From Sporocytophaga sp. (GTDB taxonomy: Bacteria; Bacteroidota; Bacteroidia; Cytophagales; Cytophagaceae), in assembly GCF_017745095.1 (NCBI RefSeq), contig NZ_JAGHZZ010000012.1, positions 83,455-147,454 on the forward strand: a DNA stretch of 64,000 nt, written 5' to 3'. Position numbers and translations under genes: made by a program. The notes under the pieces were generated by a model. It was not told where the DNA came from. It saw nothing but the letters and a program-made list of their open reading frames with translations, and did no database searches. Shown here piece by piece: positions 47,601 through 54,600 of the stretch (its first letter is position 1; each line of letters opens with the position of its first letter).

Positions 47601-50600
47601 GTGCATCCTGCTCTTCCTCTGTTCCGGAGCCAAATGAAGTACACTCCGGTACATTTAACATTGAATTATTTGCATAATACATTGCCCCACAAAAAGTAGA
47701 AATTGCAATGGTCTTTTTAATATTTAATCCAGACCCATTGTAATCATTAAGCCTGTTGTACATGTCAGTTCTTCTGGCCTCAATAGCTGGATCGGTGCCT
47801 GCAAAATAGGGATCTTTATTAAGTAAATCCGTAACAACATTAACACTGTTATAGGTAATATCCAGAAGATTAAATGCAAATCGCTTATCAAAATTGGGGT
47901 TAACAGTATTGAGTGGAGGCACTGTTTTTTCCGGCCCTGTTGCTTTAATAGCATCAGCATATTTTTTTATGAATGAAATCCTGTCATCAAAATCATTGCT
48001 TGAATAATTCAAGGAAGGGTTTATATCATTAAGTTTTTTGCAGGTTTCATAGTAGCAATATTCAGGGTGATACTCAACAAGATATTGAGCCCAATGAGGC
48101 TTCCACACTGCTGCGAAATCTTTTATCTCTTTAAGATATATGGGCAGGATAGCTAATTCTTCGCCGCTAGCACTTTCAGTAAACTTTCCATTCTCATCAA
48201 AATCACCTTTTTTAACGTAGTCCGAATTTGTAACTGCCGGGTCATAAACATCCACTGGTCCATATTCTCCATCAACAGTATACTTTTGAAGTGGCACATA
48301 GTATGGAACATTCAGATCATCGGCAAGAGGATAATTAACATCTGCATTATTAAATTTGGGCGATCTGAATAGTTGTTCTTTAATCCAATATCCCCAATGA
48401 CCAGAAAGACCATTGAGATAGGATTTCTTATTGAATATGGAAAGGCTCCAGTTTTCAGAATTAGGGTCTGTAGAGGCATATTGACCACCTGGGCTCATGT
48501 GAGATAACATCATCCCATATGAATTTTCACAATTATTGGTTGGTTCACAAAGTTCCTTACATTCTTTCAATGTCAATTCATAATCTTTCAGTGAAAGAGT
48601 AGAATTAGGATAATTGGATTTGTAAACCGTGTAGTTGTTATCTAAAGAAAGATCTTCATCATACCCCAGTGACAAGAGACAGGTTTCGCAAGTTAATTCC
48701 TCGCAAAGAGAATTAAACTCCACGTTTTGGTCTTCCTCTAATTTAAACTGCTCTTGTGTCTTAATGCAATTTGCTAGATAATCTTCTACATACTCATTGA
48801 TTTTCTTTTCATTGACAGTAAGTTTTTTAACAAGAGTATATTTTCCTGCCTCTAGCGGAATTTCTTTCTCGTTAAGTTCTTGGGAATAAATAGTAGAAGT
48901 AGCAATACATGCATTGCTAATACCATCTTGATCACCAATTCCTTTTTTATCAAGATTAATTAGCTCCGTGCCACATTCATCTAATAATGAAATTTTCAAA
49001 TCATACACACAGTTGTAGCAAATATCCCCACACCCCTGCTGACTCATCGCCTCCAGAAGGTAATCGAATGTGTAAGTCTGGGCAACAGGAACAATTAGCT
49101 CTTTAGAATAAACAAGGCTATTATCCTGTATGTAATTCGAAGGATTACAGTATTGATTATCAGGATCCGCTTCATTTCCTGGATTCGGGCATCTTCTGAT
49201 TGCCTGTATAGTAACATTGTCAATATCCTGAGGATTAGGACCTCCATCAAGTTTTAATAAAGGAGAAGGTTTTGATAGATCTCCGGCAATGGCTGTCGCT
49301 ACTGTCTTTCCAGTTTGATCAAGATATGAAATGGATACTTCTCCATTTCCGTCTATAACCATATTCTTTTTGTAGTAGGCCGCTACTCCGGCATTGCTAC
49401 CAAAAAGTTTATCCAACTCTTCCTGTTCAGGCTTCCCGTAAAAATATTGTGTTTCATGGGTAGACCCAAGCTTAAAATCTTTTCCAACTCCGCTCTGACT
49501 TCTTACCCTGCCTGTATTGTCTTGCGTATATTGAGTCTGAGTGTATGGGTACCCTTCAGCATCCGGGATATAATTCTTCTTTTCAAGTTCACTTTCAGGG
49601 AAATTATTATTACTTGAATAATACTGTGAAGCACCTGAGGTATTGCTAAATTTTGGAGCTGGAGAGGTACAACCTGTACCTATAAAATCTTCTTTCTGTA
49701 TTGCATTATTAGGCCTATTAGTCCCATCAAGTATGTGAAACTTCTCAATATACGAGAAGTCAGTTTTTCCGGCGACTGGCACAGGCAATGTCTGAGCAAT
49801 TGCACGTCCTTCTTTGTCATAAAATGTTTCAGCAACTATGTAATGATTCGTTGAATTGGATTTCGTTACAGCTTGTCTGTTACGAAGAGATCCGTCAAAA
49901 TACGAGACAACGTCTTTTCTCTTTCCCTCTTCAGCAAATGAAGAAGTAACCTGAAAATTGTTTGTTGCTCTGTCTGCAATAGTATATTTATCACCAAATG
50001 AACTTACAGTGGTTCCATATGAAGGATTTTCAGAAGACCACTTTGTTGCAACATCATATAGCGCTGTTCCAAAAGCCTTGCCCTTACCTCTCACTCTGTA
50101 AAGAAGATACCCTCTATCGTAAGTTAATGGAATTTCATAATAATTTTTATCTGTAACTACTCTGGTACTGTTAAAGGTAAAATCATAACTTAATGTGCTT
50201 GCTTCAACCTGTGAGGTAAGGCTGACAGAAGAATAATCATCTACATAAGTATACTCTAGTTCATAGCTTTCCGCTCCGTGAAGATGCTCCCAACTCAATA
50301 ACAAACTTTTATTAGTTAGCTGAGACTGGATTGTTCCGGATCCTGAAGCAAAAGGAACGGAAACAAGGTCCAGATTATAATACCTTTCTACTTCTAAAGA
50401 AACTTCAAAATTAACATATTGAGATAAAAATGTTGAGGCAACGGCACTTCCGTTCACCTTCGTTACCGTAACAGAGATACTATAAGGATCGTTTATAGCA
50501 TCGTCAATTACAATGTAATCTTTGTCCTTAACTTTGGCGTTTATATTGCTAACGGACAATGTAACAGGGCCGATAGACGGGATAACTTTAGTACCATCTT

Positions 50601-50883
50601 TTTTATAGTACTCAACATTGAACTCAACAGATTGATCTAAGTTAAGAGGGAGGGATTTATTATACTGATCAATGGACAGCATAATAATACCTTTTGAGTT
50701 TACATATTGAGCATTGCTTAATACGTTAGGAAAATTCTTATCCTGAATACTCAAGGTAGCCTGAGGAAAAATCTCCGATCCTTTTTTCTTGGATATGTAC
50801 TTTTCATTACCAGCAACCGCAAAAAAAGGAATCCCAATTATTAGAATAAAAATGGATTTTAGAAAAGAAAAATGCTTACTCAT
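38650..50883 (-). CDS. Giant Rhs polymorphic toxin with embedded YCF48-like propeller and YwqJ-like deaminase tip
   Basis: This 4077-residue protein has a signal peptide (FLKSIFILIIGIPFFAVAG). The N-terminal 500 residues hold an Fn3-like domain and the Bacteroidota Rhs lead SSFAEEGKRKDVVSYFDGSL. Cys-rich and lectin-like regions follow (LVINGDFSD, about 1800-2000). Roughly residues 2250-3100 form many YCF48/BNR repeats (TNDGGHNWTE, STDGGETWTYV, TTDGGATWKD). YD repeats start at RFWYDELGRLV (about 3110) and lead to the Rhs core DPRIGRFLSIDP (about 3795). The last 250 residues are the variable toxin; NCAECDALNNAL (about 4020) and RCDNC (about 4060) are CAE and CxxC deaminase metal-site motifs of the YwqJ-like type. 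There is no T9SS domain at the end. The immunity gene follows with an overlap. Confidence 0.9.
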   Translation of the reverse strand: MSKHFSFLKSIFILIIGIPFFAVAGNEKYISKKKGSEIFPQATLSIQDKNFPNVLSNAQYVNSKGIIMLSIDQYNKSLPLNLDQSVEFNVEYYKKDGTKVIPSIGPVTLSVSNINAKVKDKDYIVIDDAINDPYSISVTVTKVNGSAVASTFLSQYVNFEVSLEVERYYNLDLVSVPFASGSGTIQSQLTNKSLLLSWEHLHGAESYELEYTYVDDYSSVSLTSQVEASTLSYDFTFNSTRVVTDKNYYEIPLTYDRGYLLYRVRGKGKAFGTALYDVATKWSSENPSYGTTVSSFGDKYTIADRATNNFQVTSSFAEEGKRKDVVSYFDGSLRNRQAVTKSNSTNHYIVAETFYDKEGRAIAQTLPVPVAGKTDFSYIEKFHILDGTNRPNNAIQKEDFIGTGCTSPAPKFSNTSGASQYYSSNNNFPESELEKKNYIPDAEGYPYTQTQYTQDNTGRVRSQSGVGKDFKLGSTHETQYFYGKPEQEELDKLFGSNAGVAAYYKKNMVIDGNGEVSISYLDQTGKTVATAIAGDLSKPSPLLKLDGGPNPQDIDNVTIQAIRRCPNPGNEADPDNQYCNPSNYIQDNSLVYSKELIVPVAQTYTFDYLLEAMSQQGCGDICYNCVYDLKISLLDECGTELINLDKKGIGDQDGISNACIATSTIYSQELNEKEIPLEAGKYTLVKKLTVNEKKINEYVEDYLANCIKTQEQFKLEEDQNVEFNSLCEELTCETCLLSLGYDEDLSLDNNYTVYKSNYPNSTLSLKDYELTLKECKELCEPTNNCENSYGMMLSHMSPGGQYASTDPNSENWSLSIFNKKSYLNGLSGHWGYWIKEQLFRSPKFNNADVNYPLADDLNVPYYVPLQKYTVDGEYGPVDVYDPAVTNSDYVKKGDFDENGKFTESASGEELAILPIYLKEIKDFAAVWKPHWAQYLVEYHPEYCYYETCKKLNDINPSLNYSSNDFDDRISFIKKYADAIKATGPEKTVPPLNTVNPNFDKRFAFNLLDITYNSVNVVTDLLNKDPYFAGTDPAIEARRTDMYNRLNDYNGSGLNIKKTIAISTFCGAMYYANNSMLNVPECTSFGSGTEEEQDAQWQAYVSMYLGEKQAIQQKEADLYCMNTSIKGGFNGCIGDPQFSPFNGLPKEYYAGANSFFLNITEPCNVYFYQLFKNSQKAFISKDDSQKKSGICDYEKNQSSVDRLRAKAEMNVYLMSGQCPITRDFEMLMNGLASKNQLLASETPIIKTAISQKLYKWIRYTANGETPSSGSFVPYTIRLQSGTSTDNVKDYKISKTVATVPPIADNATVIHLEIGLNQKYKFQDKADNYKEYFIEMNFNGTPICTNNLNADVAPGRFKTKIKGIRNLMFRQENPLGYFQFIGDMEIEIYDGTKYVGTNYYVKIKGYTTFPLNAECDFTNVCETSEEGNDLSSLLNSMVMQDDLSVQNKSMYADPNPSGEPVFSYEALLTSNLKKYFRPGYIYSHYKFNSGLVGNKIEISIINYNSEEDMKVVLEPNEALPAGVVLDPAKIKSFSCYDINPNPEANEFFFTATQEGTTADYTFSMKGTVSTYDDAANGPLFKFKKCGPPTPDLCKTQEVENAKHVLDFLDEFVADKKNMDGTGKVTGNYAFANGNQYFIDDNLVFNAELKKQLGRYRTYYAKVTTNEIQATEATSESPEIPGTPATKLNIELCSKDDQTDCIAGSNINFSLEFAEEHGGIKFTDIVGFAGLKPDYTNSKQGKAYEFTLYAICKVTTSAFAVNVKMKGSSVFPVAECQLGCFAGKENLVINGDFSDPTLLPDACGGCRCYLPDESFPDNNRDVPKMVSPTFGSDYCLAKEWDNNGWGAIIFARKPQDAGLKWDGYDHTNGRGYFLYADNKFQEKNPLKKRAWYQEVFVEPGVYEFTTYAMNLHQQDNPNDPNCKGCKLRAWAYDDEQSKQWPATNRYMEERCLLNGETGTELPTSIYYNEFGTFSLEDKIFLKLNISKSPYDITCDPEGTDPDKKCARALLTYESPEGLTCKNGWVKISTIWENTSYTGKVVLDVSSIDPYFYGGDFGLDDISFSKICTPVISEPAEEKTEITACQEMVNNLKTINAELKYSRNKEKLRQDFRTNYINKCLKAPEEFRFSYKDYEYQYTLYYYDQAGNLVKTVPPQGVDVITDDDQLTDIKNDRLNKTFTPGLQPQHTLPTTYYYNSLNQLTAQSVPDHDKLNIFNGVPITGLEGFNVLGIQFKDGLNGYLVAKETIPDPNELYPDRAHIFVTNDGGHNWTELTKLGLLDLKDIEFVPGSDQVGHTVGTNGGLLRTENGGKDWLFKPVGTTNALTEVHFFDISHGLAFESDGSIWTTRDKGETWLKTNPLSNPGVITDVHFNGTTGFVISNYQGSQKMYFTSNKGDTWTDFGAKFRVAGLNTISVAEAGKIYAAGEAGILLKSTDGGETWTYVYANADNKAFTKLHFYRESTGCGILDNKVVYTEDGGVTWKPSNLPDGVIKDFQIKDKDGYCLSADKKIYRTKDGGKTWILSAPALNLSSVITENVTTFFYDSQELLVGTENGKLYVNKNPLSSQNTWTPLNLPKNKAVKSIIMPAVSDAAVVMIEDGFGTGSVYYSSNVFATTVVWSDEKKAKIQELKSLDYKFYALANTGALYSSDNGDSWTDVKTISSDLKSIDKVSGQLVAVGGRKIYKSSTVGTNIDQFNPKSENIKLDPFSSVYCEDAEHVYLTGKDGLFFKYSASDNTFYQFLVPTNADLNKVVVSGSNGVLAGTKGTLLYSTNASTESQWTVATLNAESDKAITDLSLVAPSSVFASTEDHSVYTSSDFGATFTKRSTPANFSLDAISFASTQKGIAAGKSGTVVMTTDGGATWKDVTTIDPLKLTATFHVKNSQTGYAVGKNSTIVKTTDLGQTWTPLKAGISTAKNFTSVSFKDANNGIIVGNSIVLRTTNGGSSWDALVAAPAFNYNSVSVFDKFILAVGDGGNVAKSTDFGATWSTMNTGTANLNSVYVLDSKNAFAVGNNGTILKMNAAGTGWTPTAINTLTNTKLNSVYFTNIKTGYIIGANGTFLKTVDGGVTWVPKGLNTTSDITNINFIDDNHAFISGTNGYVSKVTDFSEEVSSRFWYDELGRLVVSQNSKQYNYNPKRYSYTRYDDLGRIVEVGELAPSTDVEVLLSGSQIDIDLLNNWITNTPSANKFEISKTYYDSKFSDIPGFTQENLRNRVAAISYQRKGDSQKVDHASHFSYDVHGNVKELVQDIPYLEAFKQNYKRIRYEYDLISVKMNKVIYQENKADQFMHKYEYDAENRITNVFTSEDGIVWAEDVTYFYYAHGPLSRTEYGDLKVQGQDFAYTIQGWVKGINATNLSSISDPGNDGLANSSKANVGKDVYSYSLNYFDNDYKAISNNFVGSRTGSEFGSATNGKNLYNGNISSMANTILGQNDLPEAQGTAYTYDKLNRIKSMRAYANFDLTNNAWLSSGATPSYSSSYEYDNNGNIIKLQRKGKTGVLFDDLHYNYDVINNSLETQELSASKAKLRSNRLYHVNDDPALNGIANTDIDDQGLFNDEQENINSANNYGYDEIGNLQKDFIEGITINWNSFGKITSVDKNNSYDLEFLYDVKGNRICKILKPAETVGNEDTWEYTWYIRDLSGNIVSIYNQTPISGNFEFRQNEITIYGLTRIGTYKPGRFMVSRDVNIAVPYQPLTEVELGYRTYTSNLNRKYFELNNHLNNVLSTISDYRSYSNSQYSAIVISSQDYYPFGLEMMGRGKNIGIGYRYGFQGQERESEFNGNYSFDYRVHDPRIGRFLSIDPISQDFPWNSPYAFSENRVISHVEMEGLESVYYPGVYQGHHPFDANGDFKWNDNETRASFTFGVTTAVISLDLFVTKGWISKVLATYELGAMINAFNQAEKARNEGDPLAFHYWSTEGKYSLAAAIGGEILGLTFRAAIKSSSLAKFYATKHAKDIIANIAKGKWPRGVTAIVDTKTGKVYYGISGGLKNKNIHKDLLEKINEVKEKAKMKIGKESFEKWDVENCAECDALNNALHDNANIDNLEMHTLKLKKSTMSYEDFERCDNCVLTTEEVKTTSDR

Positions 50884-50887
50884 CTAT

Positions 50888-51631
50888 TTATTTTTTTAAT
50901 CTCTGATCTACTAATTCGTAATTTTTATAATTCAATGAAGGCTTTAACGACTTTGAGGATTTCTGAAAAAAGATACTTTCTGAAAAAGTCTCATTGCTGA
51001 TTTCCCCGGTATCCATCTTGTCAAAACAAATTTCCAATCTGGGCCTTTCTTTACTTCCTTTGCCATCGTCCTGTAAACTCATTTCCTGATTATAGTAGAA
51101 AATCATTTTACTCATGACATATGATTTTGGATTATAAATAATTTCTATCCTTGAACAATCCATATATCCTTTAACCTTATCAAAACTGATGAAAAGTTTT
51201 TTATTGGATTCATTCAATTTATTTGCCCTTACCTCATTCGCATTTTTTAGAATACTGTCAAGCTGCTGATAAAAGTTAGTAAAACCGGCAGGCTGATTCT
51301 TCACCTTGGATTTATGTGCATTATCAACAATAATCCTTTTTTCATCTGCATCCACATACACTAAATATTTTGCATTTTTAAGAATTGTCTGATTACCAAA
51401 AGTATTTAGCATGTTTTCTCCAGCCCTTTTTACAGTTGCCTTGGTTTCTTCAACGGCCTTTGTTGCATAGTAATTCTTATATACATTATAAGAAATATCA
51501 ACACTGAGATTTCTTAAACCACTCATTGTGCTGTTGATTTTCTTAAGTTCATCTATCCCTTCTTGTGCATGAAGATTGGTATTCCCCAACAGGGCATACA
51601 GGACAAGAACTATTTTAATAAAATGTCTCAA
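50888..51631 (-). CDS. Secreted hypothetical protein in the Rhs operon
   Basis: This 247-residue protein has a signal peptide (RHFIKIVLVLYALLGNTNLHAQ). The start is TTG, 4 bp after the previous stop; no nearby ATG retains the signal peptide. The body is helical then beta-rich (LRNLSVDISYNVYKNYY, AKYLVYVDADEKRIIVDN, IYNPKSYVMSKMIFYYNQEM), vaguely like LolA-type lipoprotein-carrier folds, but I do not assign it. Four bases separate it from the giant toxin, so it is a candidate chaperone or accessory factor for toxin assembly. Confidence 0.72.
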   Translation of the reverse strand: MRHFIKIVLVLYALLGNTNLHAQEGIDELKKINSTMSGLRNLSVDISYNVYKNYYATKAVEETKATVKRAGENMLNTFGNQTILKNAKYLVYVDADEKRIIVDNAHKSKVKNQPAGFTNFYQQLDSILKNANEVRANKLNESNKKLFISFDKVKGYMDCSRIEIIYNPKSYVMSKMIFYYNQEMSLQDDGKGSKERPRLEICFDKMDTGEISNETFSESIFFQKSSKSLKPSLNYKNYELVDQRLKK

Positions 51632-51635
51632 AATC

Positions 51636-54600
51636 TTATTGATTATCTAGATTTTCTACTTTATATATGTTAGTCTGTGACTCCTGGATAGTCATAATGC
51701 CTCTTTCTGTCTCCTTCTTGACTCTGATAAGTTTACCTTCCTGATCGTATTCGTAAAAAGTGGCAAAGTTCCTTTCATCAAGTTCAGACATCAGTTTCAT
51801 ATCTTTTTTATCATAGACAAAAGATTTCATACTGGAATTGTCTCTCTGAATTCTCAGGTCATCATAATAAATATCCACCGCTTCAGAACTTAATAGTGAA
51901 ATACCAATCCCGACATTATTTAATGGAGCTTTGAAAGTACCTTCCAGCTTCTGCCAACCTTCAACCATTGGAGAACCAGGAACAACTTTTAGAGGAACCA
52001 GAGAATTATCCGGTAAGGATGTTCCATCAAACTGGTCTATATAAAAAGTAAGTTTTACTCCTGCATTCAGGTAATCCTGCTTAGGCTGAGTCCAATCTTC
52101 TTTTACCCATACAGAAAGCACATAATCTTTTTCACTTTCAGGAACAAAAGAACTCATACAGTTACCACAAGTTGGTTCAGGACAACTACCTTTTGCAATT
52201 TCAATTTTAGAAAATGCTATTTTACCATTTTGATCAGAAGGCGCATTGTTAAAATCAGACTCATTTGTTGGACAACTAAAGTCTTTAAATACTACGCTAT
52301 ATGTTCCTGATTCAGTAATGGTATTTGTAGGAGCTTGCTGCTCAGGTATTGGTTGATTATCCCTAAACCATAAAAATCTACCTAAAATACCACCATGGGG
52401 CTTTACATTTAGAGGAAGACTTTGTCCTTTGCATATTTCAGGCTGAGGCGTTTTTATTGTTAAATCAACAACTTCAACTCCTGTTTCTACTGTGCTAGAA
52501 TAACATCCATTTTTCGCTGTAAGCTTAACAGGAACGGCTCCTTCAGTATTGAACCTGTAAAGCTCAAGTGCATTTTGAGTACTTACATCTATAGTATTAT
52601 CATTATTTATATCCCAAAGATATGTTACACCAGGTTGATGATTATTGATCTTTAGAACTGACAAATTTGTCATCGCAATAGGTAAACCTACACAGAAAGT
52701 ATAGATGGAGTAATCTGGTGTATTTACAGATGGAGCATTGCAATATGTAAAAGTACTAAGCTCACTGGTATTATTATTGGGACCTGTTCCTTCCACATTT
52801 AAATCAGTTGCTGTTGCTGCAAAATAATAAGGAGTTGGCTGAATGTTTTCAACAGTGAAAGCCCAGGTTCCTGAACTTCCTGTAGTTACGGAACCCAAGT
52901 AGTATACCGCCGACTGATAAGGGCCTGCTCCTTTGAATATTTCTATCCTCCGGTTAGCACCAGCTGTACCTGATAGTATAAGATTATTTGAAGAATTTAA
53001 CACAGGAGAAGGATCGAATACAGGTTTTGCTTCTCCATTATTGCCATTGGTGAATAAAGCATTCTCATCGGGATAGAAAATATTGATGGCTTTACTAGAT
53101 GAACCGTTTCCTGAAATATAATTTTGGGTGATAATATTGTGTTGTCCGGGATCTCTATAGACTGGAGCTACCACAATTCCATCCTTTTGATGATAATATA
53201 TCCAATTACTTTCAATCCTGTTATAATTTGCCCCTGCTAGAAATATTCCATAATCTCCGTTATTATAGACTTTATAATTCAGGTTCGTTCCTATAAAATT
53301 TTCTTTAATCAAACTGCTGTCTATGTTGCTGCAATAGACACCCGCAAAACCACAATTTGCAACATTATTTTTAATGATAGTCAAACGAGTGGAAGTTGAT
53401 CCTCCTGGAGAAATATAACCATTCCCTTCAATACCTTTTTCTACTACAGGAATTGACGTTCCGGCCAGAGATACTCCGACATAGTTTGATTCAATATTAC
53501 AATCATGGACATTTTTATCTACCTTAATTCCACTAACAACATGACCGACTACATTTCCTTTTATTGTAATATTAATTGAACCATCCAAAGAAATTCCGGT
53601 TTGATTTATGGGCATGGCTACATTGTTCTTGCGTATTCCAATATAATTATTGATGATATTGACATCAAAAGATTGCATAATCATAATTCCCCTTTGAGAC
53701 TCCCCGATTTGATTACCATCTACAGTCAATGCATTTCCTACTAGACTTATTGCGGAGCTAGTGCATCCAGTAATTTCGCTATCAAGAACTTTGTTAATAT
53801 TACCATCACATACAACCCCTTCTGCTGCCCCCTTAATCGTCACCGCACTTATAAGGTTATGATCGCAATTGAAATTTATTGCTTTGGAAAAATTTTGAAA
53901 CTGTATGTTTTTAATTTGGTTACTATTTCCTACAAGGCTTGTTCCGTTCGCTTCACTTGAAAACCCATCGATAGAACCATTACCCTGTAAAATTATACGT
54001 TGATTATCACCAGCTCCTGCTTTGCTTTCCAATTGAGTACTTCCATCCAGAATTATTCCATTAGAATTATTAAGGTTTGGCAATTGGACGTCCAGTTCAA
54101 AATAGTATGGTCCTTCTTCAGGCAAGGCAAAACAGACTTGGCCTTGTTCACTTTTAGCATTTGCACAGTTGATTGCTGCTCTTAGAGATCCAACGACAGG
54201 AGTTGCGTTATTTCCATTGTCTTCTGTGGTAGTGACAATACATGAACTTAATAAAAAAGGAGTTGATAATTCGGATGTATTTCCATTTTGGTCTGTTGCA
54301 GTAGCTACATAATTATTCCCTCCGTTGGAATTATAAGTAGTTGAAGAAATCGGAATCGTAATGGACCATTGTCCATTAACAGCTTGCTTTTCTCCAACAA
54401 AAGAGATGGCATTTTGAGCTACTCCGTCATTATAAAAAACCTGAATAAGATCGTTTGTTTCAGAAGTTCCACTGATTGTAAAGCCTACAATCGAGGTAAT
54501 TATGGGAATAGCTTTACCATGATTCCCACTGCCTTCGTTATTGAAAATTGCGTTTCCAGAATTATTATTGCTTATAGTGTTATATGCAATATTATTTTTC

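Noticed and set aside
38650..50883. Type VI secretion effector interpretation of the Rhs protein
   Set aside because: It has a Sec-type signal peptide and no PAAR, VgrG or Hcp partners are visible in the window.
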